Part shown: positions 8,533-18,940 of the stretch, piece by piece
Numbering within the stretch: position 1 is the first letter of the stretch
How the letters are laid out: each line of letters opens with the position of its first letter
Origin: Pantoea sp. Cy-639
GTDB lineage: Bacteria > Pseudomonadota > Gammaproteobacteria > Pseudomonadales > Pseudomonadaceae
Assembly (NCBI RefSeq): GCF_011752525.1
Contig: NZ_VWXI01000021.1
Coordinates: 1 to 63,173, forward strand
Direction: 5' to 3'
DNA: 63,173 nucleotides
The notes under the pieces: generated by a model
What the model saw: the letters and a program-made list of their open reading frames with translations, nothing else
Databases searched by the model: none
What the model was told of the DNA's origin: nothing
Position numbers and translations under genes: made by a program

Positions 8533-9714
8533 TCATCCTTGCGAATCGTGATTGAGCGAGGCGATCAGGCGCACCTGCTCCTCGTAGGTTCGGGCGAAGT
8601 CCTTGGCCAGCAGGCGCTCGCTCCAGTCCCCGTTGCCGACCAGGGCCTGGTGGTAGCGCACGTAGGACTTCCAGCGGCTGGCGAACAGGCCCTTGCGGCC
8701 CTGGCGCTCGAACTGCAGCACCAGCTGTTCCGGGGCGAAGTGCTCCAGGGTGCTGCGCAGGGCGTGGCGGCTGGCACCGAGCATGGCCACCTGGTGCGCC
8801 TGCAGGTCACGGAACGCCTGGGACACCGCCTGCTCACCGGACAACTGCCCGCCACGGCGCGGCTTGAGCAGTTCGCCAAGCACCTGGTCGGCCTCCAGCG
8901 GCGCCTTGATCGGGTTGCGACTGGCGCCTTGCGGCGTGGTCAGCGACAGGCGCAGCTCGTTCTTCAACTCGCTGCGGGTACGCAGGCTCTGCTGCAGGCT
9001 GGCGACGCTGTGGCGCAACAGCCCGGCGGCCTGCACCGCGAGGTCTTCGCGGGCCTGCTCGTCGAGGTCGTCCAGGTCGATGCCCAGGGCTGCGCCGAAG
9101 CGCTGCCAGAAGGCGTCGTCACGGCGCTCGCGCGGCGCCGGAGCAGGTACCGGCTCGGGGGCCACGGCCGGCACCAGGGTCGGCACGATCAGGCTCTCGC
9201 GGTCGATCTGCGCGTAGTCGGCACGCTGGCGTGCCGGTGGCTCGGGCATGGCCATGGCGGCCAGCTCGTCCATCGGCTGCAGGCGTGTCTCTTCCTGGTC
9301 CAGCGCGGTGATCGGGTCGAGTTCGAGGAAGGCATCGTCGGGGATGATGTTGGCCCCCGGCATGCCCAGTCCGACGTCGACACCCGGCTCACTGTCGATC
9401 AGTCGCGCGCGCACCTCGATGTCGCCCATCCGATAGATCGCGCCCTGCTCGATGCGGTAGGCCTCGCCCTTGTGCAACTGGGCGCCGCTGCTGGCCAGGC
9501 GGATGCCGTTGCTGCTGGTGTCGGTCAGGAAGAACGCGCCGTTCTCGTAGGTGACCTGCGCGTGGTGGCTGGACAGGTGGCGCTTGTCGTCCTCGATGCA
9601 CCAGTGGCAGTCCTTGGCCCGGCCGATCTGGCCACCGGCGCGGCTGAATGTCTTGTTCGGCGAGTCGGTGCGGCCGTGCTGGCGCCGGTCGAGCAGTTCG
9701 AAAACCAGTTCCAT
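8533..9714 (-). CDS. tagH: T6SS FHA-domain protein (Fha/TagH type)
   Basis: This 393-residue protein has an N-terminal forkhead-associated domain (about 25-100) that should bind phosphothreonine. Its conserved GRAKDC, LSSHHAQV and DTSSNGI motifs are visible. A proline- and acid-rich linker (about 115-200) leads to a C-terminal domain of about 190 residues found in T6SS FHA proteins. In HSI-I the kinase PpkA phosphorylates Fha1 to start assembly; a matching kinase and phosphatase lie at the far end of this cluster, so a similar switch is inferred. AAGGAA precedes the ATG. The symbol fha2 is used for the HSI-II relative. Confidence 0.9.
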   Translation of the reverse strand: MELVFELLDRRQHGRTDSPNKTFSRAGGQIGRAKDCHWCIEDDKRHLSSHHAQVTYENGAFFLTDTSSNGIRLASSGAQLHKGEAYRIEQGAIYRMGDIEVRARLIDSEPGVDVGLGMPGANIIPDDAFLELDPITALDQEETRLQPMDELAAMAMPEPPARQRADYAQIDRESLIVPTLVPAVAPEPVPAPAPRERRDDAFWQRFGAALGIDLDDLDEQAREDLAVQAAGLLRHSVASLQQSLRTRSELKNELRLSLTTPQGASRNPIKAPLEADQVLGELLKPRRGGQLSGEQAVSQAFRDLQAHQVAMLGASRHALRSTLEHFAPEQLVLQFERQGRKGLFASRWKSYVRYHQALVGNGDWSERLLAKDFARTYEEQVRLIASLNHDSQG

Positions 9715-9732
9715 GGTCAGGGTTCCTTGTGC

Positions 9733-9873
9733 TCAGTTGTCACGTTCGAGGGCCTGGGGATCTCCCAGGGGGCGGTAGCTGTCGTCGTCGAACTTGTAGT
9801 TGCCAGCGCAACCTGCCAGGGCGAATGCGGTAACCAGGGCCAGCAACGTGACCCGCCAGTGACGGTGAAACAT
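9733..9873 (-). CDS. Small T6SS-cluster lipoprotein, function unknown
   Basis: This 46-residue ORF begins MFHRHWRVTLLALVTAFALAGC, a short positive N-region, hydrophobic core and lipobox ALAGC ending at Cys22. The mature peptide would be only 25 residues, polar and acidic (about residues 23-46). GGAG lies eight bases before the ATG at 9873. It sits between the sigma-54 activator and fha genes in the same direction, in a joint otherwise without room for another gene. It is not TssJ, which is present separately at 8021-8527. It may be an accessory envelope peptide; I do not recognise a characterised relative. Confidence 0.65.
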   Translation of the reverse strand: MFHRHWRVTLLALVTAFALAGCAGNYKFDDDSYRPLGDPQALERDN

Positions 9874-9956
9874 CGGAACGACTCCATGTACGGATGAGGC
9901 ATGCGCCGCCATGGGCGCGCCTGGGGTGAAGTGGGTAGGTGTCGGGGTCATGCCGG

Positions 9957-11477
<1,521 letters not shown>

Positions 11478-11487
11478 CACTCCCACC

Positions 11488-14109
11488 TCAGGCGAACTCG
11501 CAAGTCACGCCGGCGTCTGCGTCCAGGGTGGCATGCACACGGCTGACCGCTTCGCCGCTGGCCATGGCCTCGAGCAGGCGATCGGCCACCTTGGGCAGCA
11601 CATGGGTGTCGATCAGGTGATCGATCAGGCGCGCGCCGCTTTCGCTCTGGCTGCAACGCTCGGCCAGGTGGTCGACCAGCGGCTGGCAGTGACTGAACGC
11701 CAACTGGCGACGCTGCAGACGCTCGCCCAGACGGCCCAGCTTGATCTCGATCAGCTCGCGCAGCACCGGGCCACCGACCGGGTAGTACGGCACCACGCGC
11801 ATGCGCGCCAGCAGCGCCGGCTTGAAGTGGCGGCTGAGCACCGGGCGGATCTGCTGCTCGAGCAGCTCGGCGTCCGGGCGCTCGCCGTTTTCGCATAGCG
11901 CGCTGATCTGGTCGCTGGCCAGGTTCGAGGTCATCAGGATCAGGGTGTTGCGAAAATCGATCTGGCGCCCTTCGCCATCGTTGGCCACGCCCTTGTCGAA
12001 GATCTGGTAGAACAGGTTGAGCACGTCCGGGTCGGCCTTCTCCACCTCGTCCAGCAGCACCACCGAATAAGGCTTCTGGCGCACCGCCTCGGTGAGCATG
12101 CCGCCCTCGCCGTAGCCGACGTAGCCGGGCGGCGCGCCGATCAGGCGCGAGACGGTGTGCTTCTCCTGGAACTCGGACATGTTGATGGTGGTGATGAAGC
12201 GGTCGCCGCCGTACAGCAGGTCGGCCAGCGCCAGCGCGGTCTCGGTCTTGCCGACGCCGCTGGGGCCGACCAGGAGGAACACGCCGACCGGCGCATCGGG
12301 TTTGTTGAGGCCGGCGGCGGTGGCGCGCATGGCGCGGTTCAGCGCATGCACGGCCTGCTCCTGGCCACGGATACGGGCGCGCAGGTCGTCGGCGAAACTG
12401 ATCACCTTGGCGTTGTGCTCGCGGGCCAGCTGGCTCAGCGGCACGCCGGTCCAGGCGCTGATCACCTCGGCCACCAGGCGCGGGCACACCTCGGCGCTGA
12501 CCAGGCGCTCCTCGGCCTGGGCGTCGAGCAGGGCATGGTGGGTTTCGGCCAGGCGCTGTTGCAGTTGCGCGCGGGTTTCGACCGCGCCGCCCTCTTCACC
12601 TTCTTCGCCTTCTTCGATGACCGCCTCCAGCGGGGCATTGGCCACTTGCTGACGCAGCGCCAGCACTTGCTCGGCCAGCTCGCGCTGACGGCTCCAGCGG
12701 ACGTTCAGCGCCTGCTCCTGTTCGGCCGCTTCGGCCAGCCGCGCAGTCAGACGTTCGAAGGCTTCCTGGTCGATTTCCAGGCCCGCTTCGGCGTCACGCT
12801 GCAGGGCGTTGCGCTGACGCTCGCCCTCGGCCAGCTCGGTGCGCAGGCGCTCGAGGCTGTCCGGCGCCGCGGCCAGGCTGATGCGCACTCGGGCGCAGGC
12901 GGTGTCGAGCACGTCGACGGCCTTGTCAGGCAACTGGCGACCGGTCAGGTAGCGCGCCGACAGCTCGGCGGCGGCGACCACCGCGTCGTCGCGCAGGTAG
13001 ATGCCATGGCTCTTCTCGTACAGCTGGGCCAGGCCGCGCAGGATGGTCACCGCCTCGCCGACGGTCGGCTCATGCAGTTGCACCGGCTGGAAGCGCCGGG
13101 CCAGCGCCGGGTCCTTCTCGAAGTACTTCTTGTACTCGGCCCAAGTGGTGGCGGCGATGGTGCGCAGCTCGCCACGCGCCAGCGCCGGCTTGAGCAGGTT
13201 GGCAGCGTCGGAGCCACCGGCATTGCCACCCGCGCCGATCAGGGTGTGGGCTTCGTCGATGAACAGGATCACCGGCCGCGGCGCGGCCTTGACCTCGTCG
13301 ATCACGCCCTTGAGACGACGCTCGAACTCACCCTTGACGCTGGCGCCGGCCTGCAACAGCCCCATGTCCAGCGCCAGCAGGTCGACGCCCAGCAGTGCCG
13401 GTGGCACCTCGCCGGCGACGATGCGCGCGGCCAGGCCCTCGACCACGGCCGTCTTGCCCACGCCGGCCTCGCCGACCACGATCGGGTTGTTCTTGCGACG
13501 GCGGGCGAGGATATCGATCATCTGGCGGATCGAGGTGTCGCGGCACAGCACTGGGTCGAGCTTGCCGTCGCGCGCCTGCTGGGTCAGGTTGTGGGTGAAG
13601 CGCTGCAGCATCGACTCGCCCTGGGGCGCGCCGGCGGCCTTCGGCGCGGCCGGTTGCTGGGCCAGGGCATAGCCCTTGAGGCGTTCGATATCCAGGCCGC
13701 CGAGCAGCTTGTGGTAACGGCTGCCGGCATAGCGCAGCGGGTTGCGCAGCAGGCCGAGGATCAGCGCGGCCTGGTCGACCTGGCTCTGGCCCAGTTCGAG
13801 GTTGGACACCAGCAACGCATCCTGCAGCCACTGCACCAGCTCCGGGGCAAACACCGGATTGCGCGTGGCGCTGTGCTCGACATTCGGCTGCAGCGCGGCG
13901 CTGAACTCGCCGACGTCCACCGCGGCGTCCTGCAACGCCCGTTGCAGCAGGCTGTCAGGGCGCTCGAGCAGGCCCAGCAGCAGGTCCTCGACGAGGATCT
14001 TGCTGCCGCCGCGGGCGACGCAGCGCTCGGCGCAGCGCTCCAGGTCGCGGCGGCTGTCGGCGTCCAGTGCCTGGACGAGTTGTTGCAGGTCTACGTTGAT
14101 CATGGCCAT
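11488..14109 (-). CDS. clpV: TssH/ClpV, T6SS sheath-disassembly AAA+ ATPase
   Basis: This 873-residue ClpB-family ATPase recycles the contracted TssB/TssC sheath by unfolding TssC. It has the N-terminal Clp repeat domain (1-150), a first AAA+ module with GEAGVGKT (213-220) and Walker B FIDEAH, a shorter ClpV-type middle domain, and a second AAA+ module with GPSGVGKT and LLDEVEKA. Length matches ClpV. Two in-frame starts are possible: the ATG at 14109 is only three bases from AAGGA, while an ATG at 14103 has nine-base spacing and may be the real start (871 residues). Confidence 0.96.
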   Translation of the reverse strand: MAMINVDLQQLVQALDADSRRDLERCAERCVARGGSKILVEDLLLGLLERPDSLLQRALQDAAVDVGEFSAALQPNVEHSATRNPVFAPELVQWLQDALLVSNLELGQSQVDQAALILGLLRNPLRYAGSRYHKLLGGLDIERLKGYALAQQPAAPKAAGAPQGESMLQRFTHNLTQQARDGKLDPVLCRDTSIRQMIDILARRRKNNPIVVGEAGVGKTAVVEGLAARIVAGEVPPALLGVDLLALDMGLLQAGASVKGEFERRLKGVIDEVKAAPRPVILFIDEAHTLIGAGGNAGGSDAANLLKPALARGELRTIAATTWAEYKKYFEKDPALARRFQPVQLHEPTVGEAVTILRGLAQLYEKSHGIYLRDDAVVAAAELSARYLTGRQLPDKAVDVLDTACARVRISLAAAPDSLERLRTELAEGERQRNALQRDAEAGLEIDQEAFERLTARLAEAAEQEQALNVRWSRQRELAEQVLALRQQVANAPLEAVIEEGEEGEEGGAVETRAQLQQRLAETHHALLDAQAEERLVSAEVCPRLVAEVISAWTGVPLSQLAREHNAKVISFADDLRARIRGQEQAVHALNRAMRATAAGLNKPDAPVGVFLLVGPSGVGKTETALALADLLYGGDRFITTINMSEFQEKHTVSRLIGAPPGYVGYGEGGMLTEAVRQKPYSVVLLDEVEKADPDVLNLFYQIFDKGVANDGEGRQIDFRNTLILMTSNLASDQISALCENGERPDAELLEQQIRPVLSRHFKPALLARMRVVPYYPVGGPVLRELIEIKLGRLGERLQRRQLAFSHCQPLVDHLAERCSQSESGARLIDHLIDTHVLPKVADRLLEAMASGEAVSRVHATLDADAGVTCEFA

Positions 14110-14115
14110 TGGTCC

Positions 14116-15123
14116 TTAATGAATTTTGCTTCCCAGGGTCACCACGCCATCGGCGCGCTCGCGACCCAGCCAACTGGTCCAGCCCAGGTGGCAGACGTTC
14201 TGTTCGCCGATGCGCAGTTCGCGGATCTCCTCGCGGCGCAGCTCCAGGCGGATGTCGTAGTCCAGCGGGTCGCGCAGGGTGAAGCGGGTCAGCGCGCACA
14301 GTGGCTGGTAGCCGAAGCCGATCGGCAGGAACTCGTGAAAGCGCTGCCAGTCCAGCTGGGTGATATGGATGCGGAACTTGCCGCTGCGGTCGCGCACCCG
14401 CTCGCCAAGCACCGCGTCCTCGCCCAGCAGGCTGTTGGCCAGGCCCAGGCGGTTGCATTGCTCCTCGAGGATGTCCACGCGGCGCTCGAGGCACTGCTCG
14501 ATGACCAGGTCGGCATGCTTGAAGTAGTAACGCAGCACCGCCTCGATCAGCGCCGCCGAGTGGGCGCGCAGGCTGAGCACGCCGAGGTACGGCAGCAGGC
14601 GTTTCCAGTTCAGCTCCTTGGCCCGGCGGATCTCCTCGCCACCCAGGCCGATCAGGGCGAACAGGTGCGACGAGAAGCCGTCCAGCGCGCCACTTTCGAA
14701 ACTGGCGCGGTAGCGGTACTTGCGCCAGATCGGCAGCAGCAACCGCTGCAGGCGATGATGGAACAGGTCGAGGAACATCCGCGTCGGGTTGCCGTCCTCG
14801 TTGTCGCCCAGCGCCTGCTCGCCGTAGAACGCCGGCAGCGGCGAGCTGGAACCGACCAGGCCGATCAGGTTGAAGCGCATGCGCGCGCGCAGTTGTCCGT
14901 GCTCGTGGAAGAACTCGATACGGTCGACGTCGCTGCCGGGGAAACCCAGGCTGGGGTTGGCCTGGAACTCCACCAGGTCGTAGAGCGCCTCGTCCTCCAG
15001 GTACGGGTAGGCCTCGCGCAACTGCTCCATCACCAGCAGCACCGCCTGGAACAGCGAGTACTCGCGGATGCTCCGGCTCAGCCGGCTTACAGCAGCGGTT
15101 GCAGGCCCATGCGTGGTGTCCAT
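14116..15123 (-). CDS. tssG: TssG (VasB/ImpH), T6SS baseplate wedge protein
   Basis: This 335-residue protein is the TssG component, which with TssE and TssF forms the baseplate wedges around VgrG. The N-terminal region (SIREYSLFQAVLLVMEQLRE) and the FFHEHGQLRARMRFNLIGLVGSSSPLP-like core are typical of the family. It begins inside tssF with a 37-base overlap. A strong ribosome binding site, GAGGT, lies six bases before the ATG at 15123, so the overlap looks real and implies coupled synthesis of the two partners. Confidence 0.94.
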   Translation of the reverse strand: MDTTHGPATAAVSRLSRSIREYSLFQAVLLVMEQLREAYPYLEDEALYDLVEFQANPSLGFPGSDVDRIEFFHEHGQLRARMRFNLIGLVGSSSPLPAFYGEQALGDNEDGNPTRMFLDLFHHRLQRLLLPIWRKYRYRASFESGALDGFSSHLFALIGLGGEEIRRAKELNWKRLLPYLGVLSLRAHSAALIEAVLRYYFKHADLVIEQCLERRVDILEEQCNRLGLANSLLGEDAVLGERVRDRSGKFRIHITQLDWQRFHEFLPIGFGYQPLCALTRFTLRDPLDYDIRLELRREEIRELRIGEQNVCHLGWTSWLGRERADGVVTLGSKIH

Positions 15124-16874
15124 TGGTACACCTCCCCCTGTGTGCTTTTCACCCGCAACTCGTGGTACGAGTTGAGGCTGGCGTAGAGCGCGAAGAATTC
15201 ATTGAGCACCGAGGCGAAGACGAACAGGTCGCCCTCGCCGATGTAGCCCTCCGGGTCGATCGTCAGCTCGGTGCGCAGGCCGCGCAGCGGCAGGCCCCGG
15301 TGCAGGCGGTCAACATGCTGGTGGCGAATCGACTTGAGGCCGCCGAGCAGGCGCCGGCTGACCTTCTCGGCATGCTGGTCGTAGTAGCGCGGCAGGTCGT
15401 AGGTCTCGAGGATCACCTTGAGCGCGTCCACGTCTGCCAGCGACAGGTAGTTCAGCGACATGTTGCTGATCAGCTTCCACAGGAAGTCGCGGTTCAGCGG
15501 CGGCGCGTAGCTGGCGGTGACCGGGGTGATGTTGCGGAAGGTGAGGAACTCCGGGGTCTCCTCGCTGAGCATGCAGATGTCGCCAAGCTTCAGGCGCCGT
15601 GGCAGGTTCTGGTTGGTGCAGGTCAGCTCGATCGACAGGGTCTCGTGGGACTCGGCCTGGTGCACGCCGAAGCTCAGGTAGGTATCGAGACCGTCATGCA
15701 GCAGCGAGGAGCGCTGGCGGATGCTGTAGTGCGGGCGGTTCTCCGGCACGTCGAAACTGGCATCGTGCTCGAACGACTCGAACGGCACGTAGTTCTGGTA
15801 GCCCAGGCCACCGGGGCTCCAGCCGGTCACGCCGTCCACCGAGAACACCCCGCAGTGCTCGGGGTCGAGTTCGGCCGGCAGCAGCAGGTACTCGTCCTGC
15901 TTGCCGTCCAGGCGGATCGGCAGGGCATCGTGCTTGAACAGGTTGGCGATCGGCGTGCAGTACAGCTTGACGTTGTCCAGGGTCGGGCGCAGGCGCTGGG
16001 CCTCGCCGCGGCGGATGTCGAAGCGCAGTTCGACGCCGTGCACCTGCTTGAGGGTCTCCTCCGGCAGGCTCTGCAGCACGTCCAGGCCGGTGACGTCGAC
16101 GAACAGGAACTTGTCCTGGAAGGCGAAGTACTCCTGCAGGAAGCGGTAGCCGCGGAAGGTGTTCAGCGGATAGGGAATCAGCGCCTCTTCCTCGGCGAAG
16201 CCCACCGGCTGCACCTTGGCCGCCGGCGCGCGCAGCAGCAGCGGTTCGCCCTTGGCGTTGAGCAGTGGCTTGCCGTGGCTGTCCAGCGGCATCAGCTCGA
16301 CCCCGGCCAGGCTGCGCAGCAGGCTCAGGTAGAGCATCTGGCTGATGTAGCGCTCGCCAGCCAGGTGCAGGCGCAGCTTGCTCAGCTTCACGTCGCCCAG
16401 GTTGCCGTCGCAGTTCATCTCCAGACGCAGGCTGAGCAGCGCGCCCTGCCCGTTGAGCGAGTAGTTCAGCGCAGCCAGGCGCAGGGGCAGCACTTCGGTC
16501 GGGTAGCAGGTGCGGAAACGGCAGCTGACACCGTCGATCGGCCGCCCTTCCACCGGGGTATCGCGCTCGACGCGCAAGGCCGGGCCGGACTGGCGCAGGG
16601 GATCGAACTGCAGGATGCTGAAGGCCGGCAGCGGGCGCATGTAGTTCGGCCACAGCAGGTGCATCAGCGAGTGGGTCAGCTCGGGCAGTTCGTCATCGAG
16701 TTTCTGCCGCAGGCGGCCGGTGAGGAAGGCGAAACCTTCGAGCAGGCGCTCGACATCCGGATCGCGGCCGGCCTGGCCGAGAAACGGCGCCAGCGCCGGG
16801 CTGCGCTCGGCAAAGCGCCGCCCCAGCTGGCGCAGCGCCGTCAGCTCGCTTTGGTAGTAGTAGTTGAAGGACAT
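15087..16874 (-). CDS. tssF: TssF (VasA/ImpG), T6SS baseplate wedge protein
   Basis: This 595-residue protein starts MSFNYYYQSELTALRQLGRR, the common N-terminus of TssF. Two TssF and one TssG form the baseplate wedge core in the cytoplasm. The length is normal for the family. Its C-terminus overlaps the tssG start by 37 bases, while a 140-base gap separates it from tssE, the loosest joint in the structural part of the cluster. AGGCGGA lies seven bases before the ATG. Confidence 0.95.
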   Translation of the reverse strand: MSFNYYYQSELTALRQLGRRFAERSPALAPFLGQAGRDPDVERLLEGFAFLTGRLRQKLDDELPELTHSLMHLLWPNYMRPLPAFSILQFDPLRQSGPALRVERDTPVEGRPIDGVSCRFRTCYPTEVLPLRLAALNYSLNGQGALLSLRLEMNCDGNLGDVKLSKLRLHLAGERYISQMLYLSLLRSLAGVELMPLDSHGKPLLNAKGEPLLLRAPAAKVQPVGFAEEEALIPYPLNTFRGYRFLQEYFAFQDKFLFVDVTGLDVLQSLPEETLKQVHGVELRFDIRRGEAQRLRPTLDNVKLYCTPIANLFKHDALPIRLDGKQDEYLLLPAELDPEHCGVFSVDGVTGWSPGGLGYQNYVPFESFEHDASFDVPENRPHYSIRQRSSLLHDGLDTYLSFGVHQAESHETLSIELTCTNQNLPRRLKLGDICMLSEETPEFLTFRNITPVTASYAPPLNRDFLWKLISNMSLNYLSLADVDALKVILETYDLPRYYDQHAEKVSRRLLGGLKSIRHQHVDRLHRGLPLRGLRTELTIDPEGYIGEGDLFVFASVLNEFFALYASLNSYHELRVKSTQGEVYQWTPRMGLQPLL

Positions 16875-16936
16875 CCGTCGTTCCGCCTGATTTCAGATCT
16901 CGATACCGCCCAAGGGGTCGGTTTGACACATGCGCC

Positions 16937-16952
16937 GTGCCTGGCCAGGCAC
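16937..16952. repeat. Perfect 16-bp palindrome in the tssE-tssF gap
   Basis: GTGCCTGGCCAGGCAC is its own reverse complement with no loop. It lies in the 140-base gap between tssE (ends 17015) and tssF (starts 16874), 63 bases before the tssF start. There is no U-tract, so it is not an intrinsic terminator. It could be a protein-binding site or an mRNA structure; the function is unknown. Confidence 0.6.
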
Positions 16953-17014
16953 TCGGTCGGGCAACTTGCCGCGCAGGGATTCGGGGATCTCAGGCTATGC
17001 GCACCGCAACATCG

Positions 17015-17434
17015 CTAGTCTCCTTGACTGACTCTGACTTGCCCGCTGCCATCCAGGCGCGCGGCAAAGCTGACGTGGCGCTTGATACCGTCCACCTCAA
17101 GCTGGCCTTCGATACTGAAAGCCAGCTTGAGCTGATCGTGATCACGCGGGCGGGATATCACCCGGACATCGGACATGCGCGGTTCGTAGGCCTCGATGAA
17201 GTACTCGATGGCCCGGCGCGCCTGGCTGAGCGCATCGTGCAGGCTCAGGCGCATGTCGTTGAGGTCCGGCAGCCCGTAGTCGGCGAGCGTCTGCACGCTG
17301 CCGGCCCGGGTGCTGAGCATCTTCGCCAGGTGAACGGCCACGGAAGCCATGGCAGCGTCTTCACGCCGCCAGTTGGCACGCTGGTCGGCTTCGCCGCTCA
17401 GGCGTTCGAACAGGCTTCCGTAGCCATCCCTCAT
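17015..17434 (-). CDS. tssE: TssE, gp25-like T6SS baseplate protein
   Basis: This 139-residue protein matches the gp25/lysozyme-like baseplate family in size and sequence, including the C-terminal half with FIEAYEPRMSDVRVISRPRD, which holds the conserved EPR motif needed to start sheath polymerisation. It lies directly downstream of tssC (six bases) and upstream of tssF, the usual place. It acts in the cytoplasmic baseplate. It is not a lysozyme despite older annotations of the family. Confidence 0.92.
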   Translation of the reverse strand: MRDGYGSLFERLSGEADQRANWRREDAAMASVAVHLAKMLSTRAGSVQTLADYGLPDLNDMRLSLHDALSQARRAIEYFIEAYEPRMSDVRVISRPRDHDQLKLAFSIEGQLEVDGIKRHVSFAARLDGSGQVRVSQGD

Positions 17435-17440
17435 CGACGC

Positions 17441-18913
17441 TTACTCCTTGTCCAGCTTGCCGACCAGCGACAAGGTGAAATCGGCGCCCATGTACTTGAA
17501 GTGCGGACGCACGTTCAGGCTCACGCGGTACCAGCCCGGCTCACCTTCCACGTCGCTGACGATCACCTGGGCGGCACGCAGCGGACGACGGCCACGGACT
17601 TCGGCGCTCGGGTTCTCCTGGTCGGCGACGTACTGGCGAATCCACTTGTTCAGTTCCAGCTCCAGGTCGGTGCGCTCCTTCCAGGAGCCCAGCTGCTCGC
17701 GCTGCAGGACCTTGATGTAGTGGGCCAGGCGGTTGACGATCATCATGTACGGCAGCTGGGTGCCCAGCTTGTAGTTCAGCTCGGCGGTCTTGCCTTCGGC
17801 GCTGATGCCGAAGAACTTCGGCTTCTGTGCCGAGTTGGCCGAGAAGAACGCCGCGTTGTCGCTGCCCTTGCGCATGGTCAGGGCGATGAAGCCCTCTTCG
17901 GCCAGCTCGTACTCGCGACGGTCGGAGACCAGCACTTCGGTCGGGATCTTGGTCTCGATCTCACCCATGCTCTCGAAGTGGTGCAGCGGCAGGTCTTCCA
18001 CCGCGCCACCGCTCTGCGGGCCGATGATGTTCGGGCACCAGCGGAACTTGGCGAAGCTGTCGGTCAGCTTGGTGCCGAAGGCGTACGCGGTGTTGCCCCA
18101 CAGGTAGTGCTCGTGGCTGTTGGCCACGTTCTCCTTGTAGACGAACGACTTGACCGGGTTCTCTTCCGGATCGTACGGGTTGCGCAGCAGGAAGCGCGGT
18201 ACGGTCAGGCCGATGTAGCGCGCGTCCTCGGACTCGCGGAAGCTCTGCCACTTGGTGAACTGCGGGCCTTCGAAGTGATCCTTCAGGTCCTTCAGGTCAG
18301 GCAGGCCGGTGAAGCTTTCCAGGCCGAAGAACTTCGGACCGGCCGCGGCGATGAACGGCGCGTGGGACATGCAGGAGACGCTGGAGACGTACTGCATCAG
18401 CTTGACGTCGGGCGAGCTCGGCGACAGGAAGTAGTTGGCGATGACGGCGCCAACCGGCTGGCCACCGAACTGGCCGTACTCGGCGGTGTAGATGTGCTTG
18501 TACAGGCCAGCCTGCATGACTTCCGGCGAGTCCTCGAAGTCGTCCAGCAGGTCCTGCTTGGAGACGTTGAGGATCTCGATCTTGATGTTTTCGCGGAAGT
18601 TGGTGCGGTCGACCAGCAACTGCAGGCCACGCCAGGCCGACTCCATCGACTGGAAGTCCGGGTGGTGCAGGATCTCGTCCATCTGGCGGCTAAGCTTGGC
18701 ATCGATCTCCGCGATCATGCGGTCGACCAGGGCCTTCTTGACCGGCTCACCGTCGTTCTGCGGCTTGAGCAGTTCTTCGATGAAGGCCGACACGCCGCGC
18801 TTGGCGATGTCGTAGGCTTCGTCGTCCGGAGTCAGGCGGGTTTCGGCGATGATGCTGTCGAGAATGCTGAATTCGCTGTTCTCGGCGCTCTGTTGTTGTG
18901 CGGCGGTGCTCAT
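17441..18913 (-). CDS. tssC: TssC (VipB), T6SS contractile sheath large subunit
   Basis: This 490-residue protein forms the sheath with TssB; the helical tube contracts to fire the Hcp tube. Family sequences are clear throughout, for example FGGQPVGAVIANYFLSPSSPD, LARFLLRNPYD-like and the C-terminal GWYRVSLNVRPHFKYMGADF. ClpV recognises the TssC N-terminus, here rich in Ala, Gln and Ser (residues 2-12). AAGGAA lies nine bases before the ATG. The gene follows tssB by 27 bases. Confidence 0.97.
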   Translation of the reverse strand: MSTAAQQQSAENSEFSILDSIIAETRLTPDDEAYDIAKRGVSAFIEELLKPQNDGEPVKKALVDRMIAEIDAKLSRQMDEILHHPDFQSMESAWRGLQLLVDRTNFRENIKIEILNVSKQDLLDDFEDSPEVMQAGLYKHIYTAEYGQFGGQPVGAVIANYFLSPSSPDVKLMQYVSSVSCMSHAPFIAAAGPKFFGLESFTGLPDLKDLKDHFEGPQFTKWQSFRESEDARYIGLTVPRFLLRNPYDPEENPVKSFVYKENVANSHEHYLWGNTAYAFGTKLTDSFAKFRWCPNIIGPQSGGAVEDLPLHHFESMGEIETKIPTEVLVSDRREYELAEEGFIALTMRKGSDNAAFFSANSAQKPKFFGISAEGKTAELNYKLGTQLPYMMIVNRLAHYIKVLQREQLGSWKERTDLELELNKWIRQYVADQENPSAEVRGRRPLRAAQVIVSDVEGEPGWYRVSLNVRPHFKYMGADFTLSLVGKLDKE

Positions 18914-18940
18914 GACAATTGGCTTCCTTGACTAGGGGGA

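Noticed and set aside
12157..15186. Long plus-strand frame opposite clpV and tssG
   Set aside because: Antisense shadow of two well-supported genes; no recognisable domain.
17015..17434. TssE as a lysozyme
   Set aside because: gp25-like proteins are sometimes annotated as lysozymes; the context and EPR motif mark it as a baseplate part.
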